A stretch of 64,000 nucleotides of DNA from positions 1,178,001 through 1,242,000 of the forward strand of contig NZ_LT827021.1 of NCBI RefSeq assembly GCF_900169505.1. Reading direction: 5' to 3'. The translations under genes were made by a program, and so were the position numbers. The notes beneath the pieces are model-generated. The model was not told the DNA's origin and did no database searches. It was given only the letters and a program-made list of their open reading frames with translations. Below are positions 18,779 to 28,025 of this stretch, one piece after another. The first letter of the stretch is position 1. Each line of letters opens with the position of its first letter. This DNA comes from Arabiibacter massiliensis. Its GTDB lineage: Bacteria > Actinomycetota > Coriobacteriia > Coriobacteriales > Eggerthellaceae.

Positions 18779-20353
18779 CTACCCCAGCTTTTTCGCCAGG
18801 AGCTCGTTGATGACCTTGGGGTTGCCCTGGCCGCGCATCTCCTTCATGCACTGGCCCACGAAGAAGCCGATGAGGCCCGTCTTGCCGCCCTGGTACTGGG
18901 CCACCTTGTCGGGGTTCGCGGCCAGCACCGCGTCCACCACGGCTTCGATGGCGCCGGTGTCGGACACCTGCTCCATGCCGCGCTCGCGCACGATGGCGGC
19001 CGGGTCCTTATCCTCGTCGAGTACGGCCGCGAACACCTCTTTGCCCTGCTTGGACGAGATGGCGTCTTCAGCCACCAGGCGCACGAGTTCGAGCGCGCGG
19101 GCGGGGGTGAGCGCCGTGTCGGCCAGCCGCACGCCCTCATGCGCGTTCAGGTAGGCGGTCACGTCGTTGATGACGAGGTTCGCCACCGGCTTCGCCAGCT
19201 TTGCCGCATCGGCGCCAGCCAGCCCCATGCACGCCTCGAAGAAGTCGGCCGTCTCGCGATGCTCCACGAGGTGGCGCGCGTCGTAAGGCGTGAGGCCGAA
19301 CGCGTCCTCGAAGCGGGCCGCCTTCTGGTCGGGCAGCTCGGGGAGCTTGGCGCGCACCGACTCGATCCACTCGTCGGTGAGGTCGTAGGGCGCGAGGTCC
19401 GGGTCGGGGAACAGGCGGTAGTCGTCGGCCGTCTCCTTCACGCGCATCACGATGGTGCGCTTCTTGGACGGGTCCCAGTGGCGCGTCTCCTGGAAGATCT
19501 GGCCGCCCTCCTCGAGCACCTCGGCCTGGCGGCATATCTCGTAGGCCAGGCCGTCGTGGAGGTTCTTGAAGCTGTTCATGTTCTTGAGCTCGGTCTTCAC
19601 GCCGAACTCCTTCGCCCCGCGGCGGCGCAGGCTCACGTTGCCGTCGCAGCGCATGGAGCCCTCCTCCATCGAGCAATCCGAGATGCCGAGCGCCAGGTAG
19701 ATCTGGCGCAGCTTCTGCATGAACAGGCGCGCCTCCTCGGGCGTGCGCAGGTCGGGCTCGGTCACGAGCTCGGTCAAGGGCGTGCCCGCGCGGTTGTAGT
19801 CCACGAGCGAGTGCGTGGCACCCGCGATGCGGCCCTCGCCGCCGCCGACGTGCACCATCTTGCCCGCGTCCTCCTCCATGTGGATGCGCGTGATGCCCAC
19901 GTGCGCGGTGTAGCCCTCCGCCGTGCGCGTGATGTTCTCCATCGTGTCGCCCTCGGCCAGGGCCTCGATGCCGTGGCGCTCCTTGGCGGCCGCGCCGTCC
20001 ACGTCCAAGTCCAGGAAGCCGCGCATGCAGAAGGCCACGGGACCCTGCGTGGTCTGGTAGTTCTTCGACATGTCGGGGTACATGTAGGTCTTGCGGTAGA
20101 ACATCGAGTGCTTCTCGATGTCGCAGTTGGTGGCCAGGCCCGCCAGCACGATGGACTCGATGGCCGCGCGGTTCGGCACGGGCAGCGCGCCCGGCATGCC
20201 CAGGCACACGGGGCAGGTGTGGGTGTTGGGCTCGGCGCCGAACTCCAGCTTGCAGCCGCAGAACATCTTCGTGTCGAGCGTCGTGAGCTCGGCATGGATC
20301 TCGAGGCCGATGACGGCCTCCCAATCCTGCAGGACCTCTTCGAGCTTGCGCAT
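18779..20353 (-). CDS. gatB: Asp/Glu-tRNA amidotransferase subunit B
   Basis: A 524-residue kinase-like subunit that phosphorylates mischarged Glu-tRNA-Gln or Asp-tRNA-Asn. EAVIGLEIHAELTTLDTKMFCGC, CPVCLGMPGALPVPN, KNYQTTQ, MEEDAGKMVH, DYNRAGTPLTELVTEPD and the C-terminal YqeY-like helical tail (GQCMKEMRGQGNPKVINELL) are present. The ATG at 20353 follows AGGTGAG and is one base from the gatA stop. Confidence 0.95.
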   Translation of the reverse strand: MRKLEEVLQDWEAVIGLEIHAELTTLDTKMFCGCKLEFGAEPNTHTCPVCLGMPGALPVPNRAAIESIVLAGLATNCDIEKHSMFYRKTYMYPDMSKNYQTTQGPVAFCMRGFLDLDVDGAAAKERHGIEALAEGDTMENITRTAEGYTAHVGITRIHMEEDAGKMVHVGGGEGRIAGATHSLVDYNRAGTPLTELVTEPDLRTPEEARLFMQKLRQIYLALGISDCSMEEGSMRCDGNVSLRRRGAKEFGVKTELKNMNSFKNLHDGLAYEICRQAEVLEEGGQIFQETRHWDPSKKRTIVMRVKETADDYRLFPDPDLAPYDLTDEWIESVRAKLPELPDQKAARFEDAFGLTPYDARHLVEHRETADFFEACMGLAGADAAKLAKPVANLVINDVTAYLNAHEGVRLADTALTPARALELVRLVAEDAISSKQGKEVFAAVLDEDKDPAAIVRERGMEQVSDTGAIEAVVDAVLAANPDKVAQYQGGKTGLIGFFVGQCMKEMRGQGNPKVINELLAKKLG

Positions 20354-20354
20354 G

Positions 20355-22046
20355 CTACTCACCTGCCTTTTCAACCTGCGACGGGGCGCCTTCGGCATTG
20401 CCCAGTCGCTCGGACAGTCCTCGCTGCGCTGCGGAACTCGCTTGGTGGGCAACGCCGAAGCCGCCCTCCTCTGTCAGCAAGCCGGGCAGGTCGACGCCCG
20501 GCGTCGCGTCGGCTGCGTCGGGGATGTCGGCGGGGGCGGCCTTGATATCCGGGGCCTCGCCTGAGAAGAGGGGCGCGACCGGCGCGGGGCCGTAGACCGT
20601 CTCGAGGGCGGCGGCGGCGCGCAGCATGTTCTCGTCCTTGAACGCCGGCGAGATGAGCTGCACGCCCACGGGCAGGCCCGTCTCGGCGCCGAGGCCCACC
20701 GGCAGGCTCATGCCGCCGTTGCCGGCGATGTTGATGGAGATGGTGAACATGTCGGACAGGTACATGTCGGTGGGGTCGCTCACCTCGCCGAACTTGAACG
20801 ACGTGCGCGGGGAGACGGGCGCCAGGATGCAGTCCACCTGCTCGTAGGCGCGCGCGTAGTCCTGCGTGATGAGCGTGCGCACCTGCTGCGCCGGGTAGTA
20901 GTACCTATCGTACACGCCGGCGGACAGAAGGTAGCTGCCCAGCATGATGCGGCGGCGCGACTCGGGGCCGAAGCCCTTGGCGCGGCTCGCCTCGTACTGG
21001 CCGCCCAGGTCCTTGTGCCCGGGGTCGCAGTAGCCGTAGCGCACCGAATCGAAGCGCGCCAGGTTGGAGAACGCCTCGCAGGGGCCCAGCACGTAGTAGG
21101 CGCTCATGGCGGCCTGCGCGTTGGGCAGCTCCACCTCCACGATCTCCGCTCCCAGCGCGCGCAGATGCTCGGCGGCCTCCTCCACCTTGGCCTTCACCTC
21201 GGGCGTAAGGCCCTTGGCCTCCATGAACGCGGGCACGATGCCGATACGCATGCCGCGCACGCCCTCGGCCAGATTCGCCGTGAAGTCGACGTCCACCGCT
21301 TGGCTCGTGCAGTCGAGCGCGTCGCGGCCGGCGATGGCGTTCAGCGCGAGCGCCGCGTCCTCCACCGAGCGGGCGAACGGGCCCACCTGGTCGAGCGAGC
21401 TGCCGAAGGCCACCACGCCGAAGCGCGACACCACGCCGTAGGTGGGCTTGACGGCCACGCAGCCGCAGAAGCTGCCGGGCTGGCGGATGGAGCCGCCCGT
21501 GTCGCTGCCCAGCGTCACCGCGGCCAGGCCCGCCGCCACGGCCGCCGCGCTGCCGCCCGACGAGCCGCCGGGCACGCGCTCGAGGTCCCAGGGATTGCGC
21601 GAGGGGCCGAAGGCGCTCGTCTCGGTTGAGGAGCCGAACGCGAACTCGTCCATGTTGAGCTTGCCGAGCGGAATGCCGCCGGCCTCGAGCGTGCGCGCGA
21701 CGCACGTGGCCGTGAAGGGCGACACGTAGTTGGCGAGCATACGCGACGAGCAGGTGGTATGCGTGCCCGCCAGGTTCATGTTGTCCTTGAACGCCACGGG
21801 CACGCCGGCGAGCGGCCCCATCGCGTCCAGCGTGCCGGCGGCCGCGGCCGCGTCCACGCGCGCGGCGGCCTCGAGCGCCAGCTGCTCGGTGGTCTCCAGG
21901 AAGGCGTGCGTCGCGCCATCGAGGGCGCGCACGCGGGAAAGCGACGACTCGGCCACCTCGCGGGCGCTGAACTCGCGCGCGGCCAGGCCGGCGCGTATCT
22001 CGCGCACGCCCATCGCGCCGAACGCGCGCTCGGATGCGGCGGCCAT
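20355..22046 (-). CDS. gatA: Asp/Glu-tRNA amidotransferase subunit A, with repeat-encoded C-terminal tail
   Basis: A 563-residue amidase-signature glutaminase. The Lys of the catalytic triad is in VAFKDNMN, the cis-Ser and nucleophile Ser lie in VPGGSSGGSAAAV and DTGGSIRQPG. GatA is usually about 480-490 residues. Here about 60 residues follow the normal end (LETVYGPAP), first an Ala/Asp/Pro-rich linker and then HQASSAAQRGLSERL encoded by family B copy B2. The tail is in the same reading phase as the insert in HisH. The ATG overlaps the gatC stop (TGATG). Confidence 0.94.
   Translation of the reverse strand: MAAASERAFGAMGVREIRAGLAAREFSAREVAESSLSRVRALDGATHAFLETTEQLALEAAARVDAAAAAGTLDAMGPLAGVPVAFKDNMNLAGTHTTCSSRMLANYVSPFTATCVARTLEAGGIPLGKLNMDEFAFGSSTETSAFGPSRNPWDLERVPGGSSGGSAAAVAAGLAAVTLGSDTGGSIRQPGSFCGCVAVKPTYGVVSRFGVVAFGSSLDQVGPFARSVEDAALALNAIAGRDALDCTSQAVDVDFTANLAEGVRGMRIGIVPAFMEAKGLTPEVKAKVEEAAEHLRALGAEIVEVELPNAQAAMSAYYVLGPCEAFSNLARFDSVRYGYCDPGHKDLGGQYEASRAKGFGPESRRRIMLGSYLLSAGVYDRYYYPAQQVRTLITQDYARAYEQVDCILAPVSPRTSFKFGEVSDPTDMYLSDMFTISINIAGNGGMSLPVGLGAETGLPVGVQLISPAFKDENMLRAAAALETVYGPAPVAPLFSGEAPDIKAAPADIPDAADATPGVDLPGLLTEEGGFGVAHQASSAAQRGLSERLGNAEGAPSQVEKAGE
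20385..20465. repeat. Family B repeat inside the gatA 3' end, copy B2
   Basis: Arms 20385-20404 (GGCGCCTTCGGCATTGCCCA) and 20446-20465 are complementary at 18 of 20 positions. The core GTCGCTCGGACAGTCCT ... GGAACTCGCTTGG is almost identical to B1, while the arm sequence next to the core differs. Confidence 0.85.
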
Positions 22047-22357
22047 CAGCGATCGCCCCCTTCGCCCAAGATGGACGGGATGAGGAAGCACCCGTCCTGC
22101 TGCCTCGGCGCGTTCTCGAGCGCCGCGTCCTGCGAGAAGCCGGGCTCCTCGGCGTCCTCGCGCATGACGTTGGAAAGCCCGCCGATGGGGTGGAACGTGG
22201 GCTCCACGCCGTCGAGGTCGTACTCGGTGATGGGCGCGAGGCTGTCGATGATGGCGTTGAGGTCGGCGGCCATCCGGACGACCTCGTCGTCCATGAGGCC
22301 GATGCGCGTGTACTCCGCGATGCCTCGGACGTCGTGCTCGGTGAGATGCTGGGTCAT
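22046..22357 (-). CDS. gatC: Asp/Glu-tRNA amidotransferase subunit C
   Basis: A 103-residue stabilising subunit of the GatCAB complex. VRGIAEYTRIGLMDDEV, the helix ending in the EYDLDGVEPTFHP signature and the LENAPRQQDGCFLIPSIL tail are typical. It is the first gene of gatCAB. Confidence 0.93.
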   Translation of the reverse strand: MTQHLTEHDVRGIAEYTRIGLMDDEVVRMAADLNAIIDSLAPITEYDLDGVEPTFHPIGGLSNVMREDAEEPGFSQDAALENAPRQQDGCFLIPSILGEGGDR

Positions 22358-22450
22358 AGGGCCTGCTCTTTCCTTCCCTCGTTCTCACGCGTCGGCGCTG
22401 CGATCCTCGCGCGCGCCGAAGGTGGGACAGGTGAAAACATAACGGCCACC

Positions 22451-22459
22451 ATGATAGCA
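22451..22459 (-). promoter_or_regulatory. Extended -10 promoter element for gatCAB
   Basis: On the minus strand TGCTATCAT is an extended -10 element (TGnTATNAT) about 95 bp before gatC. The identical TTTGCTATCATG block occurs upstream of ychF. No clear -35 is seen. Confidence 0.4.
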
Positions 22460-22518
22460 AACCTCCGGCCCGAGCGGCAGGAGGCGCGAGCGCGACGGCG
22501 ATTTTTAACACACGGGCG

Positions 22519-24516
22519 CTACCGGGCGGCCTCGCCGTCCTTCGGGGCCTCGTCGAAGAACGCGTGCGTGCGCCGGCCGGCGGCCTTGGCGCGGTAGAGC
22601 GCCTCGTCGGCCTCGGCCTGCAGCTGCTCGAAGGCGGCGCCCGCGCCCCGATGCTCCACCGCGCCGAAGCTGCACGAGAGGGCCATCCTGCCCCGGCCCA
22701 GGTCGCGCCCGTCGCCCAGCCGGCGGTTCACCTCGTCGAACACGGCGGACATATGCTCGCGCGAAGGAGCCTCGCGGCAGAACAGGCAGAACTCGTCCCC
22801 GCCGTAGCGGGCCACCACGGCCTCCCCTCCGCAGCACTCGCCCAGCACGTCGGCCACCCAGCGCAGCGCCTCGTCGCCGGCGGCGTGGCCGTAGGTGTCG
22901 TTGACCTCCTTGAAGCGGTCCACGTCCACCATGGCGAACGCGCAGCGCGACGATTCGCCGGCCGCGTCCAGCCACTCCTGCACCGTCTCGAACGCCGCCT
23001 TGCGGTCGAGCAGCCCGGTGAGGTCGTCGTACTCGGCCTCGCGCTCCTTCGTCACATCCTCCAGCACGCCGATCACGCGCAAAGGGCCGCCCTCGCCCGC
23101 GGCCACCGGGGACAGCGACGCGCGGTACCACAGCTTCTCGCCCGCCGTCCCGCGCACCTCCAGCATGCAGGAGGCCCGCTGGGCGCCGTGCAGCACGTCG
23201 TCCAGCGCGTCCAGGAACAGCTGGAGCGACTCGTCCTCCACCTCGCCGCTTCCCACGAGGCAGCGCCGCAGCCCCTCGGGCGTGGGATCGCAGTGCTTCG
23301 CGTCCTCGGGCGTGGTGAAGCAAAGCACGTCGCCCTTCGACACGTCGAAGTCCACCACGATGTTGCCCGTCTTCTCCATGGCCACCTTGAAGCGCTCCTC
23401 GCTCACGAGGAGGTCCTGGGCCTGGCGCTCGATCTGCTCCTTCTGGCTCACCAGCTCGCGATTGGCGGCGCGCTGGCGGCGCAGGCCGCGCACCGAGAAC
23501 AGCGCGATGGCTCCGAGGACCGCCACCAACAGCGCGAGGGAGGCCTGCGCCGGCCCGTTGCTCTGCGAGGCCGCGTCGCGGGCGTAGCGCTCCAGCTCGT
23601 TGCCGTAGAAGCCCACGAACAGGGCCCAGTCCGCTTCCTCGAGCGGGCCGTAGGCCATGTAGCTGGTGCCGCCCTCCCACTCGTAGCTTCCCATGCCGCG
23701 CGCGCCCTGCAACGGCAGCTGCTCGAGGGCGGCCACGCCCTGGTCCTGGGCATCGCCCGTTCGGGCGGCGTTCTCCGTGGCGTTGTACTCGGACTCGAAC
23801 CAGTCGTAGTTCTCCTCGCGGGAAGCCGCGATGTTGCGGCCCGTGCCGTCGATGAGGTAGGCCGAGCCGTAGCCCGCCTTGAAGCGCAGGTTGGCTATCC
23901 AGTCGCTCACGCGGTAGCCGTCGATGCGCTCGACGAGCGCGCCCGCCGCCTGGCCGTCCACGACGATGGGCGCCGCCACCGCCATGATGTAGGAGCGCTC
24001 GCCGTTGTAGGCCGGCCCCATCAGCAGCGCGTCGTCGGCCGAGAGCGCCTCAAGGGGATCGGCGGGCGGCATGACGGCGTCCCAGGAGGCGGCCTCTCCG
24101 TCGGCGCCGACGAGGCGGCCGTCGGAGGCGAGGAACCAGCAGTCGAGCCCCGCTTCCGCAGGATGGATGGCCGAGAGCACGCGGCCGAGCTCCGCGTCGT
24201 CGGCAGCCTGCGCCAGGGCGGCGCCCTGCTCGGCGGCATGGCCCCGCACGTCGGCCTTGAGCCCGCGGATGCGCGTGTCGAGCGACTCCGTGCCCAGATC
24301 GCGCATGATCTCCACCGCGTCGAGCGTGTGGGCGGCCGTCGCCTCGTAGAAGCTGCGCTCGGTGCTGACGTACACGGCCCAGCACAGAAGCGCGGCCACC
24401 ACCGCAAGCGCCAAGGTGGCGGCCACCGGCACCGCCAGCGGCTTTCGGGTTGTCGTGCGGCCTGTCTCCACCCAGCTCCTCTCGGCCAGCCGGCGCGCCA
24501 TCGCCGGGCGCTTCAT
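22519..24516 (-). CDS. Membrane diguanylate cyclase (sensor-TM-PAS-GGDEF)
   Basis: A 665-residue protein with a membrane helix at about 28-49 and an extracytoplasmic Cache-like sensor at 50-320 (LDCWFLASDGRLVGADG, GYGSAYLIDGTGRNIA). A second helix lies at about 327-345, then a PAS domain and a C-terminal GGDEF. The active-site loop ARYGGDEFCLF and the DLTGLLDRKAAFE and FKEVNDTYGHAAGDEAL motifs are intact, so it should make c-di-GMP. The RxxD inhibitory site five residues upstream is absent (GGEA). A TATACT box lies about 12 bp before the ATG and there is no Shine-Dalgarno, which points to a nearly leaderless mRNA. Confidence 0.88.
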   Translation of the reverse strand: MKRPAMARRLAERSWVETGRTTTRKPLAVPVAATLALAVVAALLCWAVYVSTERSFYEATAAHTLDAVEIMRDLGTESLDTRIRGLKADVRGHAAEQGAALAQAADDAELGRVLSAIHPAEAGLDCWFLASDGRLVGADGEAASWDAVMPPADPLEALSADDALLMGPAYNGERSYIMAVAAPIVVDGQAAGALVERIDGYRVSDWIANLRFKAGYGSAYLIDGTGRNIAASREENYDWFESEYNATENAARTGDAQDQGVAALEQLPLQGARGMGSYEWEGGTSYMAYGPLEEADWALFVGFYGNELERYARDAASQSNGPAQASLALLVAVLGAIALFSVRGLRRQRAANRELVSQKEQIERQAQDLLVSEERFKVAMEKTGNIVVDFDVSKGDVLCFTTPEDAKHCDPTPEGLRRCLVGSGEVEDESLQLFLDALDDVLHGAQRASCMLEVRGTAGEKLWYRASLSPVAAGEGGPLRVIGVLEDVTKEREAEYDDLTGLLDRKAAFETVQEWLDAAGESSRCAFAMVDVDRFKEVNDTYGHAAGDEALRWVADVLGECCGGEAVVARYGGDEFCLFCREAPSREHMSAVFDEVNRRLGDGRDLGRGRMALSCSFGAVEHRGAGAAFEQLQAEADEALYRAKAAGRRTHAFFDEAPKDGEAAR

Positions 24517-24832
24517 CGCGAATAACCGAGTATAGCATCAGCGGCCGGCGGCAGGCTCGCGCGAGGTTCAACCGCAAGTGGAGTCAGCCGCGCCCCGAAA
24601 GCCGCCGCGCGCGACGGCCGCCGCCGGCCGGCAGAGGCGCGCGGCCCGTTGCCCGTGCACGAAATGCCTGATGAACGGGCCACCCGGCGAGAAATCCCCC
24701 GGAACGGGTGGCCTTCCCACCCTAAACTGCGCTTCCGCGAAACAGCGGGCGGCCGTATCGTGGGCCGCATCGACGGGGATGCCGAGGGAGGGCTCCCGAA
24801 ACGAAACGAACCGAACCGAAAGGGGATCCATC
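24517..24832. other. 316-bp divergent spacer
   Basis: This lies between the diguanylate cyclase and the FAD-reductase gene. It holds the -10 of the former, a GC-rich inverted pair (CGGCCGGCGGC at 24542 with 24620-24630) and a hairpin GGCCACCCG ... CGGGTGGCC near 24678-24712 in the probable 5' leader of the reductase. I see no gene. Confidence 0.5.
24529..24537 (-). promoter_or_regulatory. Extended -10 of the diguanylate cyclase gene
   Basis: TGCTATACT on the minus strand, 12 bp from the ATG at 24516. It would place the transcript start about six bases before the start codon. Confidence 0.5.
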
Positions 24833-26350
24833 ATGGGCAAGGCAGGACGCAACGCCGGGATGCGCACGGGCAAGGCCATCGACCGCCGCGACTTCATGCG
24901 AGGGGCGCTCGGCACGGGAGCGCTCGCCGCGCTGTCGTTCGCGGGGCTCACGGGCTGCGCGCCGAAGCAGGCCGACGCGAGCGAGGCGCAGGACGGAGGG
25001 TCCTTCGACCTCATCGTCATCGGCGCGGGCGGCGCGGGCATGACGGCAGCCATGAGCGCGCACGACGGCGGCGCGCGCGTCATCCTCCTGGAGAAGATGG
25101 CCGTGGCGGGCGGCAACACCTGCTTCGCCGAGGGCGGCATGAACGCGTGCTGCACGAAGCTGCAAGAGGAGGAGGGCGTCGAGGACAGCGTGGATCTGTT
25201 CGCGTCCGACACGTACAAGGGCGGCCACGAGCTGGGCAACAAGGAGCTCATCCGCTACATGTGCGAGAACTCCAACGCCGCCATCGAGCGCCTGGCCGAG
25301 CGCGGCATGCACCTCACGAAGATCTCCACATCCGGCGGCGCGTCGGTGCCGCGCATCCACCGCCCCGAGGACGGCAGCGCGGTGGGCAAGTACCTGGTCA
25401 AGCACATGTGCGACCAGTGCGCCGAGCGCGGCGTGGACGCGGTCACCCACATGGACGTGCAGGAGATCCTCGCCGGCGACGACGGGGCCATCGCCGGCGT
25501 GCGGGCCCTCGACGACCGCAGCGGACGCTTGGTGGACTACCACGCGCCCGCCATCGTCATCGCCGCCGGCGGCTTCGGCGCGAACCACGAGATGCTGGCC
25601 CAGTACCGCCCCGAGCTGCGCGAGGCCGTGACCACCAACCAGCCCGGCGCGCAGGGCGACGGCATCCTGCTCGGGCAGGCCGTAGGCGCCGACACGGTGG
25701 ACATCGAGCAGATCCAGGTGCACCCCACCGTCGAGCAGGGCACGTCCATCCTGCTCAGCGAGGGCATCCGCGGCGACAGCGCGGTGCTCGTGAACGCCGA
25801 GGGCAACCGCTTCACCGACGAGCTGCTCACCCGCGACGTGGTATCGGCCGCCGAGTGGGAGCAGCCGGGCGGGTGGGCCTACGCCGTGTTCGACAAGCAC
25901 GTCTACGACGACAACAAGTCCATCAAGGAGAAGTTCGAGAAGAAGGGCCTGCTCATCAGCGCCGACACGATCGAGGCCCTGGGCGCGCAGCTGGAGATCA
26001 CCAGCACGGACAACTTCACGGCCACGATGGACGCCTACAACTCCGCCATCGAGAGCGGCGCCGACGACCCGTTCGGCCGCTGGAAGAGCCGCAACCCCAT
26101 CGTGAACGCGCCCTTCTACGCCATCAAGGTGGCGCCGGGCATCCACCACACCATGGGCGGCCTGCGCATCGACGTGGACGCGCAGGTGCTCGACGCGGCC
26201 GGCCAGCCCATCCCCGGCCTGTTCGCGGCCGGCGAGGTGACGGGCGGCATCCACGGCGGCAACCGCCTGGGCGGCAACGCCATCTGCGACATCAACGTGT
26301 TCGGCCACCGCGCCGCCGAGACCGCGCTCGGGTTCCTCGGCCTGGCGTAG
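24833..26350 (+). CDS. Tat-exported lipoprotein FAD reductase (fumarate/urocanate reductase-like)
   Basis: A 505-residue flavoprotein. It opens with a twin-arginine signal (IDRRDFMRG) and a lipobox (FAGLTGC), so it should be anchored outside the membrane. The FAD fold begins at DLIVIGAGGAGMTAA. Residues at the fumarate-reductase active-site positions appear conserved: His in VHPT, Arg in EGIRGDSAV, the HHTMGGL pair and Arg in GGNRLGGNA. It lacks a heme or FMN-binding domain, so electrons must come from a separate donor. The family is heavily expanded in Eggerthella, where members reduce varied acrylate-like or drug substrates; the substrate cannot be read here. A 12-TM LuxR regulator gene follows. 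Confidence 0.85.
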   Translation: MGKAGRNAGMRTGKAIDRRDFMRGALGTGALAALSFAGLTGCAPKQADASEAQDGGSFDLIVIGAGGAGMTAAMSAHDGGARVILLEKMAVAGGNTCFAEGGMNACCTKLQEEEGVEDSVDLFASDTYKGGHELGNKELIRYMCENSNAAIERLAERGMHLTKISTSGGASVPRIHRPEDGSAVGKYLVKHMCDQCAERGVDAVTHMDVQEILAGDDGAIAGVRALDDRSGRLVDYHAPAIVIAAGGFGANHEMLAQYRPELREAVTTNQPGAQGDGILLGQAVGADTVDIEQIQVHPTVEQGTSILLSEGIRGDSAVLVNAEGNRFTDELLTRDVVSAAEWEQPGGWAYAVFDKHVYDDNKSIKEKFEKKGLLISADTIEALGAQLEITSTDNFTATMDAYNSAIESGADDPFGRWKSRNPIVNAPFYAIKVAPGIHHTMGGLRIDVDAQVLDAAGQPIPGLFAAGEVTGGIHGGNRLGGNAICDINVFGHRAAETALGFLGLA

Positions 26351-26455
26351 CGGCTCGAACGCCTCCCCTCCCTCCTCGCGCGCCGGGCGATGCATGCCCG
26401 GCGCGCCTTCCTATGGTATGCTTTCCCCGTCAGACGAAACGGAGGAAGAGGCTCG

Positions 26456-28009
26456 ATGGAGAAGGCGGCTGCGGCAGATTCCGCGACGAAGGGGTTCGGA
26501 CGCTTCATGGCGGAGTACCTGCCCCTGTTCTCCGTGAACATGCTCGGCCTGGTGGCCGTGCGCATCTGGATACAGTGCAACCTCTACGACCGCTACGCGT
26601 CCACCGACTCGGGCGTCGTGACCATCGCCACCAACCTGTTCCGCGTGCTCGTGATAGCCGTGCTCATCGCGCTCGTCGTGCGCCGCGGATTCTCGCCCGC
26701 GGCGCAGCGGAGGCTCGCCTGGGGCTCGACCGTGGCCATGACGCTGGCGAGCGCGCTGTTCCTCATCGACGCCGAGGCGCCGGCGCCGGGCCTCGTGGAG
26801 GCCGCGTGCCTGCTCGCGGGGTTCGGCATCGCATGGGGCGGCGGCATGTGGATCACCCTGTACGTGCGCCTCGCCGCCGGGGAGGCGCTGCTCTACGCGT
26901 TCCTCTCGCTCGGGGCAAGCTCCGTCGCGGGCTTCTTCCTGGGGCTCGCGCCCGCCTACCTCACCTACCTCGTGGCCATGCTCATGCCGGCACTCTCGCT
27001 CATCGCCTGCCAGCGGGCGCACCGCCTGGTGGACGAGCGCGAGCGGCTGGCCGGGGCGCGGCCGGAGGGAGCCGGGGAGGAGCGCGCCTACGACCGCGAG
27101 CCCCGCTCCACGTTCGTGCGGCTCGTCGCGGGCATCGCGCTTTTCAACCTCGCGCTCGGCATCGCGCGCGGATTCCCGTCCGGGCAGTCCATCGAGCTGC
27201 CCCTCGCCTTCCAGGCGATCCACCAGCTCGCCGCCGCGGCGCTCTCCTTCGGCCTGATTTGGTGGGCGCTCGTCGCGCGGCGCACCGTGAAGTTCTCCAC
27301 GCTGTGGAACGTCTCGGTCACGCTCATAGCGGCGGGCGTGCTGGTGCTGGCGACGCTCGACGCCGGGCTCACGCCGGCGGGTGCCACGCTCATCGCCGTG
27401 GCGAACACGTTCAGCGTGGGGCTCCTCTGGTTCAGCGCCTACGACGTGGCGCGCCACAGCAGCGTGCCTTCCTATATCATCCTGGGCGTCACCTGGGCCG
27501 CGCACATCCTGCCCCGCGAGGTGGGCCGCGCGCTCATCTGGATCGCCGAGCCGCACACCACCGAGGCCGTGTTCGTCACCGTGGGCATCGTGCTTCTGGT
27601 GGCGGCCAGCATGGCGCTTCTGCTGAGCGACTCGCTGCCCTCGACCAGGCCGCTGTTCGCCGACTTCCGCACCGCGGGCGGCGCGTCGCGCTGGCGCGAG
27701 CGGATCGCCGTGGAGGCCGGCGCAGCGCCCGCCGCCGCAGCCGAGGAGGAGGGCCCGGCGCGCGACTCCCTGGCCGAGCGCATCGGGCTTCTGCAGGCGC
27801 GCTACCTCCTCACCGACCGCGAGGCCGAGGTCGTGAGCCACCTGGCCCAGGGGCGCAGCAAGACCGCCATCGGGGAGAAGCTGTTCATCTCCGAGAACAC
27901 GGTGCGCACCTACGTGAAGAACATCTACGCGAAGCTCGACGTCCACAGCAAGCAGGAGCTGCTCGACCTTTTGGACGAGCAGCCGGCGCAGACGCTAGGG
28001 AACCGCTGA
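26456..28009 (+). CDS. Membrane LuxR-family regulator (about 12 TM plus HTH)
   Basis: A 517-residue protein. About twelve hydrophobic helices fill residues 20-410, followed by a C-terminal LuxR HTH: LTDREAEVVSHLAQGRSKTA, then FISENTVRTYVKNIYAKLDV. GGAGG lies upstream of the ATG at 26456. This MFS-like-sensor plus LuxR design is abundant in Eggerthella and commonly adjoins reductase genes. The adjacent FAD reductase is its likely target, by position only. Confidence 0.85.
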   Translation: MEKAAAADSATKGFGRFMAEYLPLFSVNMLGLVAVRIWIQCNLYDRYASTDSGVVTIATNLFRVLVIAVLIALVVRRGFSPAAQRRLAWGSTVAMTLASALFLIDAEAPAPGLVEAACLLAGFGIAWGGGMWITLYVRLAAGEALLYAFLSLGASSVAGFFLGLAPAYLTYLVAMLMPALSLIACQRAHRLVDERERLAGARPEGAGEERAYDREPRSTFVRLVAGIALFNLALGIARGFPSGQSIELPLAFQAIHQLAAAALSFGLIWWALVARRTVKFSTLWNVSVTLIAAGVLVLATLDAGLTPAGATLIAVANTFSVGLLWFSAYDVARHSSVPSYIILGVTWAAHILPREVGRALIWIAEPHTTEAVFVTVGIVLLVAASMALLLSDSLPSTRPLFADFRTAGGASRWRERIAVEAGAAPAAAAEEEGPARDSLAERIGLLQARYLLTDREAEVVSHLAQGRSKTAIGEKLFISENTVRTYVKNIYAKLDVHSKQELLDLLDEQPAQTLGNR

Positions 28010-28025
28010 TCAAGGCGCAGTTCGC

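Noticed and set aside
20340..20452. N-terminal extension of GatB beginning MPTKRVPQRSEDC
   Set aside because: It is the family B repeat read in another frame. The ATG at 20353 has a good Shine-Dalgarno and the family N-terminus.
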